Translations under genes and position numbers: made by a program
Assembly: GCF_045310695.1 (NCBI RefSeq)
Contig: NZ_JBJIAA010000005.1
Span: 1-64,000, forward strand
DNA: 64,000 nt
Direction of reading: 5' to 3'
Source of the DNA: Clostridium_S neuense
GTDB taxonomy: Bacteria; Bacillota; Clostridia; Clostridiales; Clostridiaceae
Shown: one piece after another, positions 9,924 to 19,340 of the stretch
How the letters are laid out: each line of letters opens with the position of its first letter
Numbering within the stretch: position 1 is the first letter of the stretch
The notes under the pieces: model-generated
The model's database searches: none
Seen by the model: the letters and a program-made list of their open reading frames with translations, nothing else
Told to the model about the DNA's origin: nothing

Positions 9924-9952
9924 TTGACATTGAATAAAGGTGAATATATAAT
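9924..9952 (+). promoter_or_regulatory. rpmH promoter
   Basis: Perfect consensus TTGACA (9924-9929), 17-base spacer, TATAAT (9947-9952), 82 bases ahead of rpmH. Expected for a highly expressed ribosomal gene. Confidence 0.88.
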
Positions 9953-10033
9953 TATAAAGTAAAACTTTAATTTTGAAATATCGTATTTTTAATAAATAAG
10001 GTAGTAGTATACTTTTGAAGGGGGTGCATAGAG

Positions 10034-10168
10034 ATGTTCATGACATATCAGCCTAAGAAGAAACAAAGAAAAAGAGAACATGGTTTCAGAAAAAGAATGA
10101 GTACTTTATCAGGAAGAAAAGTTCTTAAGAGAAGAAGAAATAAAGGAAGAAAAAGATTGACAGCATAA
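10034..10168 (+). CDS. rpmH: 50S ribosomal protein L34
   Basis: A 44-aa, extremely basic protein (MFMTYQPKKKQRKREHGF... ending KGRKRLTA), full length for L34. The ATG at 10034 follows GAAGGGGGTGCATAGAG. First gene of the rightward arm and of the conserved rpmH-rnpA-yidD-yidC-jag string. The short spacer to rnpA contains GGCC...GGCC followed by TTTTT, possibly a weak attenuator that lowers rnpA expression relative to L34. Confidence 0.97.
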   Translation: MFMTYQPKKKQRKREHGFRKRMSTLSGRKVLKRRRNKGRKRLTA

Positions 10169-10225
10169 GGGCCGCTTTTGTGGCCTTTTTCTGCAATTTG
10201 CGGAAAAAAAGGAGCTATTATTTTA

Positions 10226-10585
10226 ATGAAACAAAATGGTATAAAAAAAAATGCTGAATTTAGAAAAGTATATAAAAAAGGAAGATCTTTTTCTAATAAA
10301 TTATTGGTACTATATATGTATAGAAATAACGATAACAAAAATATAAGTAGAATTGGTATATCTGTTAGTAAAAAAGTAGGTAAAAGTGTAATTAGAAGTA
10401 GAGTTAAGAGATTGATTAATGAAAGTTATCGTTTAAATAGTGATAGATTTAAATTAGGTTATGATTATGTAATTATAGCTAGAATGGCTTGCAATGGTAA
10501 AAACTATAAAGATGTTAATAATTCACTTTTGGAGTTATTTAGTAAGGCAGGCTTGATAATTAATGATGAAAAAAATTATAATTAA
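10226..10585 (+). CDS. rnpA: Ribonuclease P protein component
   Basis: Protein cofactor of RNase P, which removes tRNA 5' leaders. The real start is taken as the ATG at 10226 (MKQNGIKKNAEFRKVYKKGR, 119 aa), preceded by AAAAAAAGGAGC; an upstream in-frame ATG at 10178 would add 16 residues and overlaps no ribosome site. The RNR-type motif RSRVKRLINESYR is present. The 3' end overlaps yidD. Confidence 0.96.
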   Translation: MKQNGIKKNAEFRKVYKKGRSFSNKLLVLYMYRNNDNKNISRIGISVSKKVGKSVIRSRVKRLINESYRLNSDRFKLGYDYVIIARMACNGKNYKDVNNSLLELFSKAGLIINDEKNYN

Positions 10586-10811
10586 ACTTATAGAATTTTA
10601 TAGAAAATGTTCTTCTTCCCCAATGTTTAGAGGGCTATCCTCGGCTTTTTTTATAAGAGGGCAGCATGTTTGCAGGTATTCACCAACATGTTCTCAGTAT
10701 GCCATAGAAGCTGTAGAAAAGTATGGAGCATTTAAAGGTAGCCTAATGGCTGCATGGAGAATATTAAGATGTAATCCTTTTTCTAAAGGAGGATATGATC
10801 CCGTTAAATAA
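10563..10811 (+). CDS. yidD: Membrane protein insertion efficiency factor YidD
   Basis: An 82-aa protein with the family core CRYSPTCSQYAIEAVEKYGA and an amphipathic N-terminus, thought to assist YidC-dependent insertion. Overlaps the rnpA end by 23 bases, implying translational coupling; two adjacent ATGs (10563, 10566) are possible starts. C-terminus CNPFSKGGYDPV is typical. Confidence 0.95.
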   Translation: MMKKIIIKLIEFYRKCSSSPMFRGLSSAFFIRGQHVCRYSPTCSQYAIEAVEKYGAFKGSLMAAWRILRCNPFSKGGYDPVK

Positions 10812-10832
10812 TATTAGGAGGCTTTTAGTTTA

Positions 10833-11612
10833 ATGAAGATAGAGTTTTTGAACAATTTGTTTGTTCAATTTTTTAATAACATAAATAATGTAATTTTTAG
10901 TGCTATCCCTAATAAAAACTATTCATATGGTTTAGCAATTATTACACTTACAATATTGATAAAATTAGTTCTTATCCCATTTAATATAAAGATGATAAGA
11001 TCTAATGTAGGTATGACAGAATTGCAACCAGTTATTAAGGAATTACAAAAAAAGTATAAGAATGATCCTCAAAAGCTTAACCAAGAGACCATGAAGCTTT
11101 ATAAAGAAAATAATGTAAGTCCTTTTGGTTCATGTTTGCCTATGCTTTTGCAGTGGCCTATATTAGTAGCGCTTTACTACGTGTTTTATAGCTTAAATAT
11201 AAAAGGTGTAGGTTTTTTATGGATTAGTGATTTGTCACAAAAAGCTACTTTCAGTAACTGGACTACATGGATACTACCTATACTATCTGGAGCCACAACA
11301 TATTTTTCAGGTATACTGATGACACCTAAAAATGCTGATGCAGCACAGGTTAAACAGTCAACCACTATGAACATAGGTATGTCTATAATGCTTCTTTGGA
11401 TGAGCTGGAACTTTAGAGCTGCTCTTGTATTGTATTGGGTTGTAAGTAACATATTTCAGTTTGCTCAAACTAAAATAATAATGGCACTAGTTTCTAAGAA
11501 GCCAGAAGAATCTAAAATAATTACTGAAGGCGGAGTTGATAAAGCTGTAGGAATTGATTTAGTTGAAGGTTCAGGAAAAAATAAAAATAATAAAAAGAAA
11601 AATAAAAAATAA
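10833..11612 (+). CDS. yidC: Membrane protein insertase YidC (OxaA/SpoIIIJ)
   Basis: Inserts proteins into the cytoplasmic membrane alone or with Sec. At 259 aa it is the short Gram-positive form; I see no lipobox or large periplasmic domain. About five hydrophobic segments, the substrate-groove arginine in KMIRSNVGM near residue 52, and a lysine-rich cytoplasmic tail (KNKNNKKKNKK). AGGAGGCTTTTAGTTTA precedes the ATG. In spore formers this family can also be needed for forespore development. Confidence 0.95.
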   Translation: MKIEFLNNLFVQFFNNINNVIFSAIPNKNYSYGLAIITLTILIKLVLIPFNIKMIRSNVGMTELQPVIKELQKKYKNDPQKLNQETMKLYKENNVSPFGSCLPMLLQWPILVALYYVFYSLNIKGVGFLWISDLSQKATFSNWTTWILPILSGATTYFSGILMTPKNADAAQVKQSTTMNIGMSIMLLWMSWNFRAALVLYWVVSNIFQFAQTKIIMALVSKKPEESKIITEGGVDKAVGIDLVEGSGKNKNNKKKNKK

Positions 11613-11638
11613 TTATATGCTGGGGGGGATGTTGAATT

Positions 11639-12265
11639 ATGAAGAGTATTGAATCTGTAGGAAAAAGTATTGATGAAGCTGTTAAAAATGCTTTACTTGA
11701 ACTTAAAACAACTGAAGATAAAGTAGAAATAGAAGTTTTAGATGAAGGAAGTAAAGGAATTTTAAATATAATTGGAAAAAGAGAAGCAAAAGTTAAGGTT
11801 ACTCTAAAAAAAGATTATGTTTCAGAAGCTAGGGAATTTTTGAAGAAGATATTTAGTGATATGAACATGATGGTAGAAATAAGAATAAAAGAATCAGATA
11901 ACTGTTTAAATATTAATTTAGCAGGTCATAATATGGGCCTTATTATAGGATATAGAGGAGAAACTCTTGATTCAATTCAATATCTTGTTAGTTTGGTTAT
12001 AAATAGAGATAATGATGGGCAATATAAAAGAGTTGTAATTGATACGGAAAATTATAGGGCAAAGCGAGAAGAGACATTAAGACGATTAGCCAATAAGATT
12101 GCTCATAAAGTTAAAGTTGAAAAGAAATCTTTTGTACTTGAACCTATGAACCCCTATGAAAGAAGAATTATTCACGCTGAATTACAAAATGATAAAAGTG
12201 TAACTACGTATAGTGAAGGTGAAGAACCGTTCAGAAGAGTTGTAGTTGATTTGGAGAAATCTTAG
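11639..12265 (+). CDS. jag: Jag/KhpB-type RNA-binding protein
   Basis: RNA-binding protein (208 aa) with three domains: N-terminal Jag domain (MKSIESVGKSIDEAVKNAL, 1-50), KH domain with GLIIGYRGETLDSI around residue 100, and R3H with NPYERRIIHAEL around 170. KhpB homologues affect cell division and elongation through RNA binding. Always next to yidC in Firmicutes, here 26 bases away. Confidence 0.95.
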   Translation: MKSIESVGKSIDEAVKNALLELKTTEDKVEIEVLDEGSKGILNIIGKREAKVKVTLKKDYVSEAREFLKKIFSDMNMMVEIRIKESDNCLNINLAGHNMGLIIGYRGETLDSIQYLVSLVINRDNDGQYKRVVIDTENYRAKREETLRRLANKIAHKVKVEKKSFVLEPMNPYERRIIHAELQNDKSVTTYSEGEEPFRRVVVDLEKS

Positions 12266-12277
12266 AGTTTTGACAGG

Positions 12278-12303
12278 GAAAGCCTTTTGAGGCTTTCTTT
12301 TTA
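12278..12303 (+). terminator. jag operon terminator
   Basis: Stem GAAAGCC/GGCTTTC (12278-12284, 12291-12297) followed by TTTTT, 12 bases after the jag stop codon. Confidence 0.85.
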
Positions 12304-12436
12304 ATTAAGGTGTTTTTTATTAAATTAATAGAATAGAAGGGAGGAATAAGGGCTGATTTTATAAAGTTTGATAATTTAAACTTAAGTAAAGATAAACTTT
12401 AATTATAATATTGTTTATCTGTAGCCTTTTAAATAT

Positions 12437-13816
12437 ATGAAAGAATTTGATACTATAGCAGCAATATCAACGGCAGTTGGAAACAGTGGAATTTCTATAA
12501 TAAGAGTTTCAGGAGATAAAGCTTTAGACGTGGTTGATAAAATATTTGTATCTAAAAATAATAAGAGTATTAAAGATATGAATTCTTATACAATGAGATA
12601 TGGAACTATAGTGAGTTTAAAAGATAGAAGTGTAATAGATGAGGTTATAGTTAGTTACATGAAAGGACCTAAGAGTTTTACAGCAGAAGATGTGGTGGAA
12701 ATAAACTGTCATGGTGGAGCATATCCTACAAAGAGCGTGCTTGAAGAGGTATTAAAGAGTGGTGCTAGAATTGCAGAGCCTGGAGAGTTCTCAAAAAGAG
12801 CTTTTCTAAATGGAAGAGTTGATCTAAGTCAGGCAGAAGCTATAATGGATATAATAAACTCTAAGACTGAAATAAGCATGAAATCGGCAGTTGAGCAGTC
12901 TAAAGGAAAAATTTCCTCGGAAATAACTAAACTAAGAGAAAAATTGTTAGAACTTATAGCACATATAGAAGCTACTGTAGATTATCCAGAAGATGATCTT
13001 GAAGAAATGACAGGGCAGAAGGTATCGATTGAATTAGAAAATATTTTAAATGAGATAAATATGCTGATAGATACTGCTGATGAAGGTAAGATTTTAAGAG
13101 AAGGACTTAGTACGGTAATAGTAGGTAAACCAAATGTAGGTAAGTCATCACTTCTTAATTTATTATTAAAAGAAAAAAGAGCTATTGTTACTGACATTCC
13201 AGGAACTACTCGAGATGTTATTGAAGAGTATATAAATATTTCTGGTGTGCCTATAAAAATAGTAGACACTGCAGGTATAAGGGAGACTGAAGATGAGGTT
13301 GAAAAAATAGGTGTTGAAAAATCTAAAGAAAAAATAGAAGCTGCAGATTTAATAATTTTTATGGTGGATTCTAGCAAAGGAATTGATTCTGAAGATGTTG
13401 AAATAATTAATGCAATCAAAAGTAAGAAATATATTGTTTTATTAAATAAATGTGATATAGGCAAATGTACGGATAAAAATCAACTAAGTTGTCTAAATGA
13501 AGAATATGTTATAAATTTTTCTACTAAAACTGGTCAAGGATTAAATGAGCTAAAAGAATTAATTAAAGAATTATTTTTTAAAGGTGACATTAGTTCAAAG
13601 GAGCTTATAATTACGAATTCCAGACATAAGGAAGCATTAATAAAAGGAAAAAGAAGCTGTGAGGCAGCCTTAGATGCCTTGAAAAATACAGATGCCATAG
13701 ATTTAGCATCCATTGATATTAGAAATGTTTGGACGTATCTTGGAGAAATTACTGGAGATACGTTAGAAGAGGATTTAATAGATAAGATATTTAAAAATTT
13801 TTGTTTAGGAAAATAG
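12437..13816 (+). CDS. mnmE: tRNA uridine-5-carboxymethylaminomethyl modification GTPase MnmE
   Basis: With MnmG it modifies the wobble uridine of certain tRNAs. Normal length (459 aa): N-terminal folate-binding domain (DTIAAISTAVGNSGISIIRVSG), G domain with GKPNVGKSS, DIPGTTRD, DTAG and NKCD, and the C-terminal zinc-free CxGK motif (FCLGK) essential for modification. A TATAAT at 12404-12409 may be its -10; no strong ribosome site precedes the ATG (CCTTTTAAATAT), which is unusual here. Confidence 0.96.
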   Translation: MKEFDTIAAISTAVGNSGISIIRVSGDKALDVVDKIFVSKNNKSIKDMNSYTMRYGTIVSLKDRSVIDEVIVSYMKGPKSFTAEDVVEINCHGGAYPTKSVLEEVLKSGARIAEPGEFSKRAFLNGRVDLSQAEAIMDIINSKTEISMKSAVEQSKGKISSEITKLREKLLELIAHIEATVDYPEDDLEEMTGQKVSIELENILNEINMLIDTADEGKILREGLSTVIVGKPNVGKSSLLNLLLKEKRAIVTDIPGTTRDVIEEYINISGVPIKIVDTAGIRETEDEVEKIGVEKSKEKIEAADLIIFMVDSSKGIDSEDVEIINAIKSKKYIVLLNKCDIGKCTDKNQLSCLNEEYVINFSTKTGQGLNELKELIKELFFKGDISSKELIITNSRHKEALIKGKRSCEAALDALKNTDAIDLASIDIRNVWTYLGEITGDTLEEDLIDKIFKNFCLGK

Positions 13817-13826
13817 AGGTGATATT

Positions 13827-15707
13827 ATGATAAAGTACTTTTCTGATGAATATGACGTTATAGTAATAGGCGCCGGCCATGCAGGATGCGAAGCAGGACT
13901 TGCTGCGGCAAGGATGGGATGCAAAACATTAATGTGTACAATGAACCTTGATAGCGTTGCAATGATGCCATGTAATCCTAATGTAGGAGGAACAGCTAAA
14001 GGACATTTGGTAAGAGAACTAGATGCTTTAGGTGGTGAAATGGGAAGAAATATCGATAAAACTTTTATTCAATCAAGAATGCTTAATTTATCAAAAGGAC
14101 CTGCGGTGCATTCTTTAAGAGCTCAAGCTGATAAAGAAAAATATTCAATAACTATGAGACAAACAATTGAAAATCAGGATAATTTATACTTGAGGCAAAT
14201 AGAAGTTATAAGTATAGATGTAGAAGATGGAAAAGTTAAAGGAGTACTTACTAAAAATGGAGCGTACTTTGCTGCAAAAACTATAGTTCTTGCCACTGGG
14301 ACTTACTTGAAGTCTAGGATAATTATAGGAGAAATTAATTATAGCGGTGGGCCAAGTGGCTTATTTCCTGCAAATGAGTTATCTGATTCATTAATTAAAG
14401 CGGGAATAAAGTTAAGAAGATTTAAAACTGGAACGCCAGCAAGAATAAATAAGAGAAGTGTTGATTTTTCTAAAATGTCAGAGCAAAAAGGTGATGAAAA
14501 AATAGTCCCATTTTCATTTATGAATGAAAAACTCGAAAGAGATCAAATATCGTGTTATTTGACATATACAAATGAAAATACACATCAAGTTATAAGGGAT
14601 AATATAGGTAGATCACCTTTGTATAATGGATCAATAAAAAGTGTAGGACCTAGATACTGTCCATCAATAGAAGATAAGGTAATGAGATTTCCAGATAAAA
14701 AGCAGCATCAGGTATTTATAGAACCAGAAGGCGAAAACATTAATGAGCTATATGTAGGGGGGATGTCAAGTTCCCTTCCGGAAGAAGTTCAAATTAAAAT
14801 GTTAAGAACTGTTCCAGGACTTGAAAATGTTGAAATTCTTAAAACTGCTTATGCGATAGAATATGATTCAATAGATCCTACACAATTAAAGCTTTCACTA
14901 GAATTTAAAAATGTTGATGGCTTATTTGGAGCTGGACAATTTAATGGAAGTTCAGGATACGAAGAAGCAGCTTCACAAGGTATAATGGCAGGTATAAATG
15001 CAGCATTAAAGGTAAAAGGAGAAAAACCTTTAGTGTTAAGTAGAGCGGATGCATATATAGGAGTTTTAATAGATGATTTAGTTACAAAGGGGACAAACGA
15101 ACCTTATAGAATGATGACATCAAGAGCTGAGTATAGACTTATTTTAAGACAAGATAATGCGGATTTAAGACTTACTGAAATAGGAAGAAAAATAGGACTT
15201 GTTAAAGATGACAGGTATAATAAGTTTTTAAATAGGAAAAAACAAATAGGAAATGAAATTGAAAGACTGAAAGCTATTCAGATTACAAATAAAAAAGAAG
15301 TAAATGATTTTCTTGAGAGCTTAAATTCTACTACTTTAAAGAAACCAATTTCTTTATACGAATTAATCAAAAGACCGGAACTTAATTATAGAAAAGTTGA
15401 TGAATTAGATAAAGAAAGAGATATATTATCCGATGATGTTATTGATGAAATTGATATAATGATAAAATATGAAGGTTATATAGAAAAGCAGATGGAACAA
15501 GTAGAACAATTTAAAAAGTTCGAAAAGAGATTAATACCTGATGGAATAGATTATAATGAAGTTAAAAATTTAAGAACAGAAGCTATTCAAAAGTTGTCGA
15601 AGGCTAGACCAGTCAACTTAGGTCAAGCATCTAGAATTTCTGGAGTTTCTCCGTCGGATATTTCTGTACTTATGATATACATTGAACAGCTTTTAAGAAA
15701 AAAGTAA
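13827..15707 (+). CDS. mnmG: tRNA uridine-5-carboxymethylaminomethyl modification enzyme MnmG
   Basis: FAD-dependent partner of MnmE (626 aa). FAD-binding GAGHAGCEAG near the N-terminus, conserved CNPNVGGTAKGHLVRE and the C-terminal ARPVNLGQASRISGVSPSDI region. Ten bases after mnmE, with GAGGTGATATT before the ATG, so the two subunits are co-expressed. Confidence 0.97.
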   Translation: MIKYFSDEYDVIVIGAGHAGCEAGLAAARMGCKTLMCTMNLDSVAMMPCNPNVGGTAKGHLVRELDALGGEMGRNIDKTFIQSRMLNLSKGPAVHSLRAQADKEKYSITMRQTIENQDNLYLRQIEVISIDVEDGKVKGVLTKNGAYFAAKTIVLATGTYLKSRIIIGEINYSGGPSGLFPANELSDSLIKAGIKLRRFKTGTPARINKRSVDFSKMSEQKGDEKIVPFSFMNEKLERDQISCYLTYTNENTHQVIRDNIGRSPLYNGSIKSVGPRYCPSIEDKVMRFPDKKQHQVFIEPEGENINELYVGGMSSSLPEEVQIKMLRTVPGLENVEILKTAYAIEYDSIDPTQLKLSLEFKNVDGLFGAGQFNGSSGYEEAASQGIMAGINAALKVKGEKPLVLSRADAYIGVLIDDLVTKGTNEPYRMMTSRAEYRLILRQDNADLRLTEIGRKIGLVKDDRYNKFLNRKKQIGNEIERLKAIQITNKKEVNDFLESLNSTTLKKPISLYELIKRPELNYRKVDELDKERDILSDDVIDEIDIMIKYEGYIEKQMEQVEQFKKFEKRLIPDGIDYNEVKNLRTEAIQKLSKARPVNLGQASRISGVSPSDISVLMIYIEQLLRKK

Positions 15708-15731
15708 ATTTTAAATATATGGAGGAAAGAT

Positions 15732-16451
15732 ATGCAATATTTTGATATAATAAAGATGGAATGTGAAAATATTGGCTTGCAGATAAATGAAGAAAAGTAT
15801 AGTAAATTCGTTAAATATAAAGATTTAATGAAAGAGTGGAATGAAAAGGTAAATTTAACTGCGATTACTGATGACAGAGAGATTATAATTAAGCATTTTG
15901 TTGATTCAATAAAAGCCTTTGAATTTAAAGAATTGAATAATTCTGTTAAGATTATAGATGTTGGTACAGGAGCTGGACTGCCAGGAATTCCTATTAAAAT
16001 TATAAACGATAGTGCAGAGGTTTTGCTTTTAGATTCACTTCAAAAGAGAATTAACTTTTTAAATGAAGTTATAACTCAACTTAATTTAAATGGCATAAAA
16101 ACAATTCATGGCAGAGCGGAAGATTTAGGAGCTGATTTAAATTATAGAGAAAAGTTTGATATAGCGATTTCAAGGGCAGTAGCAAATATGGCAGTATTAA
16201 CTGAATTTTGCTTGCCATTTGTAAAGAAAAATGGGTATTTTATTGCTTTAAAGGGACCTGCTGTTCAAGAAGAATTAAGTGAAGCCAAGAAGGCAATTAG
16301 TTTACTTGGTGGCAAAATAGAAGATGTAATTCAGGTCAATTTTAAAGATAGTGACTTAAAGCATAATTTAGTTATAGTCAAGAAGATTAAGCCTACACCA
16401 AAGCAATATCCTAGAAAAGCAGGAACGGTAAGCAAAAAGCCAATTAAATAG
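15732..16451 (+). CDS. rsmG: 16S rRNA (guanine-N7) methyltransferase RsmG
   Basis: Methylates a guanine in the 530 loop of 16S rRNA. The SAM-binding motif IIDVGTGAGLPGIPIKI is near residues 75-92, and the preceding MKEWNEKVNLTAI segment is diagnostic. 239 aa, normal. GGAGG lies before the ATG. Third gene of mnmE-mnmG-rsmG. Confidence 0.96.
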   Translation: MQYFDIIKMECENIGLQINEEKYSKFVKYKDLMKEWNEKVNLTAITDDREIIIKHFVDSIKAFEFKELNNSVKIIDVGTGAGLPGIPIKIINDSAEVLLLDSLQKRINFLNEVITQLNLNGIKTIHGRAEDLGADLNYREKFDIAISRAVANMAVLTEFCLPFVKKNGYFIALKGPAVQEELSEAKKAISLLGGKIEDVIQVNFKDSDLKHNLVIVKKIKPTPKQYPRKAGTVSKKPIK

Positions 16452-16572
16452 AAAACTATACAAGAAACAGAACAACAAGCCAGTGAAAAAACTATAGTGG
16501 GTTATTAATGTATGTTGCTAAACCTAAACTCACTTTCTATATAAATTAGCGTTAAAGGAATGATTTTTTATT

Positions 16573-17355
16573 ATGGATAATATTGTGTATGTATCAACCG
16601 ATAATATATATTCAAATGCATATCAGCCAAGAAAGTATTTTAATGAAACTGCATTAGAGGAATTAGCACAATCAATAAAAACCTATGGAATAATACAACC
16701 AATTACAGTTAGAAAATCCTCAGAAAATAAATACGAACTTGTTGCAGGTGAAAGAAGACTAAAAGCTGCACAAATTGCTGGATTAAAAGAAGTTCCAACA
16801 ATAATTATTAATATAACGGATAAACAATCTGCAGCTATTGCTCTACTTGAAAATTTGCAAAGAGAAGATCTCAACTATATGGAAGAAGCAGAAGCATATT
16901 ATAATCTAATTAAGCAGCATGGATATACTCAAGAAAAACTTGCAGAGGGAATAGGTAAAAAGCAATCTACTATAGCTAATAAATTAAGGCTTCTAAAATT
17001 AAGTCCAAAGGTTGTAGAAATTTTATTAAACAATAACTTAACTGAAAGGCATGCAAGAGCTTTGTTAAAATTGAATGATGAAAATATGCAACTAGAGGTA
17101 ATTAAAGTTGTTGTAAAGAAGGGCTTGAACGTAAAAAAGACTGAAGAATTAGTGCAAGATAAACTTCAGGAGATTTATGATAAGGAAAATAATATAGGTG
17201 GAGATGGAAAAAAGAGGATTAAAGGTGTGTTTAGTCCTAAAATTTATATTAACACTATAAAACAGGTTTTTGATAAATATGGGATTGATGCAAAATATAA
17301 ATCTAAAGATTTGGATGATAAAATAGAAGTGACTGTATTGATACCGAAAAAATAG
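16573..17355 (+). CDS. noc: ParB-family nucleoid occlusion-like protein (Noc)
   Basis: A 260-aa ParB/Spo0J-family protein. N-terminal CTP-binding ParB fold (ITVRKSSENKYELVAGERRLKAAQ; GERR motif near residue 60), a box-II-like segment LLENLQREDLNYMEEAEAY, an HTH around 120-145 and a C-terminal dimer region. Position between rsmG and parA is that of B. subtilis noc. Whether it binds a Noc-specific site or parS cannot be told from the sequence; a parS is 5 bases downstream. Confidence 0.85.
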   Translation: MDNIVYVSTDNIYSNAYQPRKYFNETALEELAQSIKTYGIIQPITVRKSSENKYELVAGERRLKAAQIAGLKEVPTIIINITDKQSAAIALLENLQREDLNYMEEAEAYYNLIKQHGYTQEKLAEGIGKKQSTIANKLRLLKLSPKVVEILLNNNLTERHARALLKLNDENMQLEVIKVVVKKGLNVKKTEELVQDKLQEIYDKENNIGGDGKKRIKGVFSPKIYINTIKQVFDKYGIDAKYKSKDLDDKIEVTVLIPKK

Positions 17356-17360
17356 AATAA

Positions 17361-17376
17361 TGTTTCACGTGAAACA
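17361..17376. promoter_or_regulatory. parS site
   Basis: Perfect palindrome TGTTTCACGTGAAACA, the Firmicute parS consensus bound by ParB (Spo0J). Located just after the noc-like gene and about 290 bases before parA. Confidence 0.95.
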
Positions 17377-17380
17377 TCAA

Positions 17381-17420
17381 AAACTCTAAATGATTAAATA
17401 TCATTTAGAGTTTTTATTTT
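17381..17420 (+). terminator. Terminator after noc-like gene
   Basis: 13-bp perfect stem AAACTCTAAATGA/TCATTTAGAGTTT (17381-17393, 17401-17413) with a seven-base loop, then TTATTTT. Near symmetrical, but the gene on the left is the one it serves. The following 240 bases to parA hold no gene; a TATAATATATATATAAG stretch near 17580 may include the parA promoter. Confidence 0.85.
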
Positions 17421-17663
17421 TAATAAAACTATATATTGTAAGCATGAGTGTTCGCTATAAAATCAGTTTATATAAGAGGATAAGGGTTAAAGGTATAATT
17501 TTAAACTAAAATTTACATAATTAACACTGATTTTTTGTGTTTGAGAAATAAAATGTATTTATTTAATATGATTAAGCGATTATAATATATATATAAGAAT
17601 AATTACGTTATTGTAAAAATGGCAATATTAAAAGTTGTAGAAAATAAAATGGTGGTGATAAAT

Positions 17664-18446
17664 TTGAAAGTAATAAGTATTTTTAATCAAAAAGGTGGGG
17701 TTGGCAAAACAACTACCAATATTAATTTATGTACATATTTAGCGATGAAGGGATATAAGGTTTTAACAATAGATATAGACCCTCAGGGCAATACTACAAG
17801 TGGTCTTGGAATTGATAAAAATCTTTTAGAAAAATCTGTTTATGATGTTTTAATTAATGATGCTTCTATAGAAGAGGTAGTGCAGGAGTGCCAGCTTATA
17901 AAGAATCTCTATATAGCACCATCTACTATAGAACTAGCAGGCTCAGAAGTAGAATTGATTCAGTTTCAGGGAAGAGAAAAGATTTTAAAGGAAAAGATAA
18001 AATCAATAGAAGGGGACTATGATTACATATTTATTGATTGTCCACCATCATTAGGTATTATAACTGTAAATGCATTAACGGCGTCTCAAAGTGTTTTAAT
18101 TCCAATCCAAGCTGAATTTTATGCTTTAGAAGGAGTTGGACAACTTGTTAATACTGTTCAGCTTGTTAAGAAATCTTTAAATAGTAAATTAGAAATAGAA
18201 GGTATAATTTTAACTATGTATGATAATAGGACAAAATTATCTAATGAAGTTGCTAATGAAGTTAAAAAGTATTTTAGTGATAAATTATATAATACAACTA
18301 TACCTAGAAATATTAGGCTAGCGGAATCTCCTAGCTATGGATTACCAATAGTCCTTTATGATGATAAATGTAAGGGCGCAGAATGCTATTATAATTTAAC
18401 AGAAGAGTTTTTAAAGAGACAAAAAGGAAGTGAAAAAGGTGAATAA
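17664..18446 (+). CDS. parA: Chromosome partitioning ATPase ParA (Soj)
   Basis: Deviant Walker-type ATPase that partitions origins with ParB and in bacilli also controls DnaA. I place the start at TTG 17664 (MKVISIFNQKGGVGKTTTNIN, 260 aa) because GGTGGTGATAAA lies just before it; upstream in-frame ATGs at 17619 and 17649 lack a ribosome site. Deviant Walker A KGGVGKTT (residues 10-17), DIDPQGN, and Walker B FIDCPPSLG are intact. Overlaps parB. Confidence 0.95.
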   Translation: MKVISIFNQKGGVGKTTTNINLCTYLAMKGYKVLTIDIDPQGNTTSGLGIDKNLLEKSVYDVLINDASIEEVVQECQLIKNLYIAPSTIELAGSEVELIQFQGREKILKEKIKSIEGDYDYIFIDCPPSLGIITVNALTASQSVLIPIQAEFYALEGVGQLVNTVQLVKKSLNSKLEIEGIILTMYDNRTKLSNEVANEVKKYFSDKLYNTTIPRNIRLAESPSYGLPIVLYDDKCKGAECYYNLTEEFLKRQKGSEKGE

Positions 18447-19296
18447 AAAAAGCGGATTAGGAAGAGGCTTGGGAGCTTTAATACAAGATAATAATCTTAC
18501 TAAGGAAGAAAATAAATCTGTTGATAAGATAAATTTAAATATGATAAAACCTAATAAGAAACAGCCAAGAGAGTATTTTGATGAAAAAAAGATTTCTCAA
18601 TTAGCTGAATCAATAAAGGAGCATGGTATAATACAGCCACTTGTTTTAAAAAAGGACGGAGGGGTATATACAATTGTAGCTGGCGAGAGAAGGTGGAGAG
18701 CTGCTAAAAGTATAGGATTAAGTGAAGTACCAGCAGTAGTTATAGATGCTACAGAAAAAGATTTGCTGGAAATATCTCTTATAGAAAATATTCAAAGGGA
18801 AGATTTAAACCCTATTGAAGAAGCTAAGGCTTACAGAAGACTTTTAGATGATTTTAATTTAACTCAAGAAGAATTAGCAAAAAGAGTTGGTAAATCTAGA
18901 GTTGCTATTACTAACTGTATGAGACTTTTAAATTTAGATACAAGAGTTCAGGATTATTTAATTGATGAAGTTATATCTGAGGGACATGGAAGAGCACTTC
19001 TTGCTGTAGAAGATAAGAATTTACAGTATGAGTTGGCACAAGCAATAATAGATGAAGATTTAAGTGTTAGAGATACAGAAAAATTAATAAAAGATTATTA
19101 TAAAAAATCCCAAAATAACGATAAGAAAAAAACGGAAGAATTTAACAATCCATATGTTTCTGATATTAAATCTAAGTTGGAAAGTTATTTTGGTACTAAG
19201 GTATTATTGAAAAATGGAAAAAATAAAGGTAAAATAGAAATCGAATATTACTCAAATGAGGATTTACAAAGAATAATAGATATACTAAAAATTTAA
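18439..19296 (+). CDS. parB: Chromosome partitioning protein ParB (Spo0J)
   Basis: CTP-dependent clamp that loads at parS and spreads. Start chosen at GTG 18439 (VNKKSGLGRGLGALIQ, 285 aa), eight bases after AAAGGAAG; GTG 18430 is an alternative three residues longer. N-terminal GLGRGLGALI motif that stimulates ParA, GERRWRAAK CTP motif, ENIQREDLNPIEEA, HTH around 125-150, C-terminal dimerisation domain. Translationally coupled with parA. Confidence 0.96.
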   Translation: MNKKSGLGRGLGALIQDNNLTKEENKSVDKINLNMIKPNKKQPREYFDEKKISQLAESIKEHGIIQPLVLKKDGGVYTIVAGERRWRAAKSIGLSEVPAVVIDATEKDLLEISLIENIQREDLNPIEEAKAYRRLLDDFNLTQEELAKRVGKSRVAITNCMRLLNLDTRVQDYLIDEVISEGHGRALLAVEDKNLQYELAQAIIDEDLSVRDTEKLIKDYYKKSQNNDKKKTEEFNNPYVSDIKSKLESYFGTKVLLKNGKNKGKIEIEYYSNEDLQRIIDILKI

Positions 19297-19300
19297 TCAA

Positions 19301-19316
19301 TGTTTCACGTGAAACA
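19301..19316. promoter_or_regulatory. parS site
   Basis: Second perfect TGTTTCACGTGAAACA, five bases after the parB stop codon. The two copies flank parA-parB and are identical in all 16 positions. Confidence 0.95.
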
Positions 19317-19340
19317 TTGGGGGTGAAAGGACGAATTTAA

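Noticed and set aside
12982..13464. Minus-strand open frame of 160 codons within mnmE
   Set aside because: Covers the G domain of a fully conserved gene on the other strand; low-complexity Ser/Ile/Pro-rich composition typical of a shadow frame.
17619..17663. Longer N-terminus for ParA
   Set aside because: The ATGs at 17619 and 17649 lack ribosome sites; TTG 17664 follows GGTGGTGAT and gives the standard ParA start.
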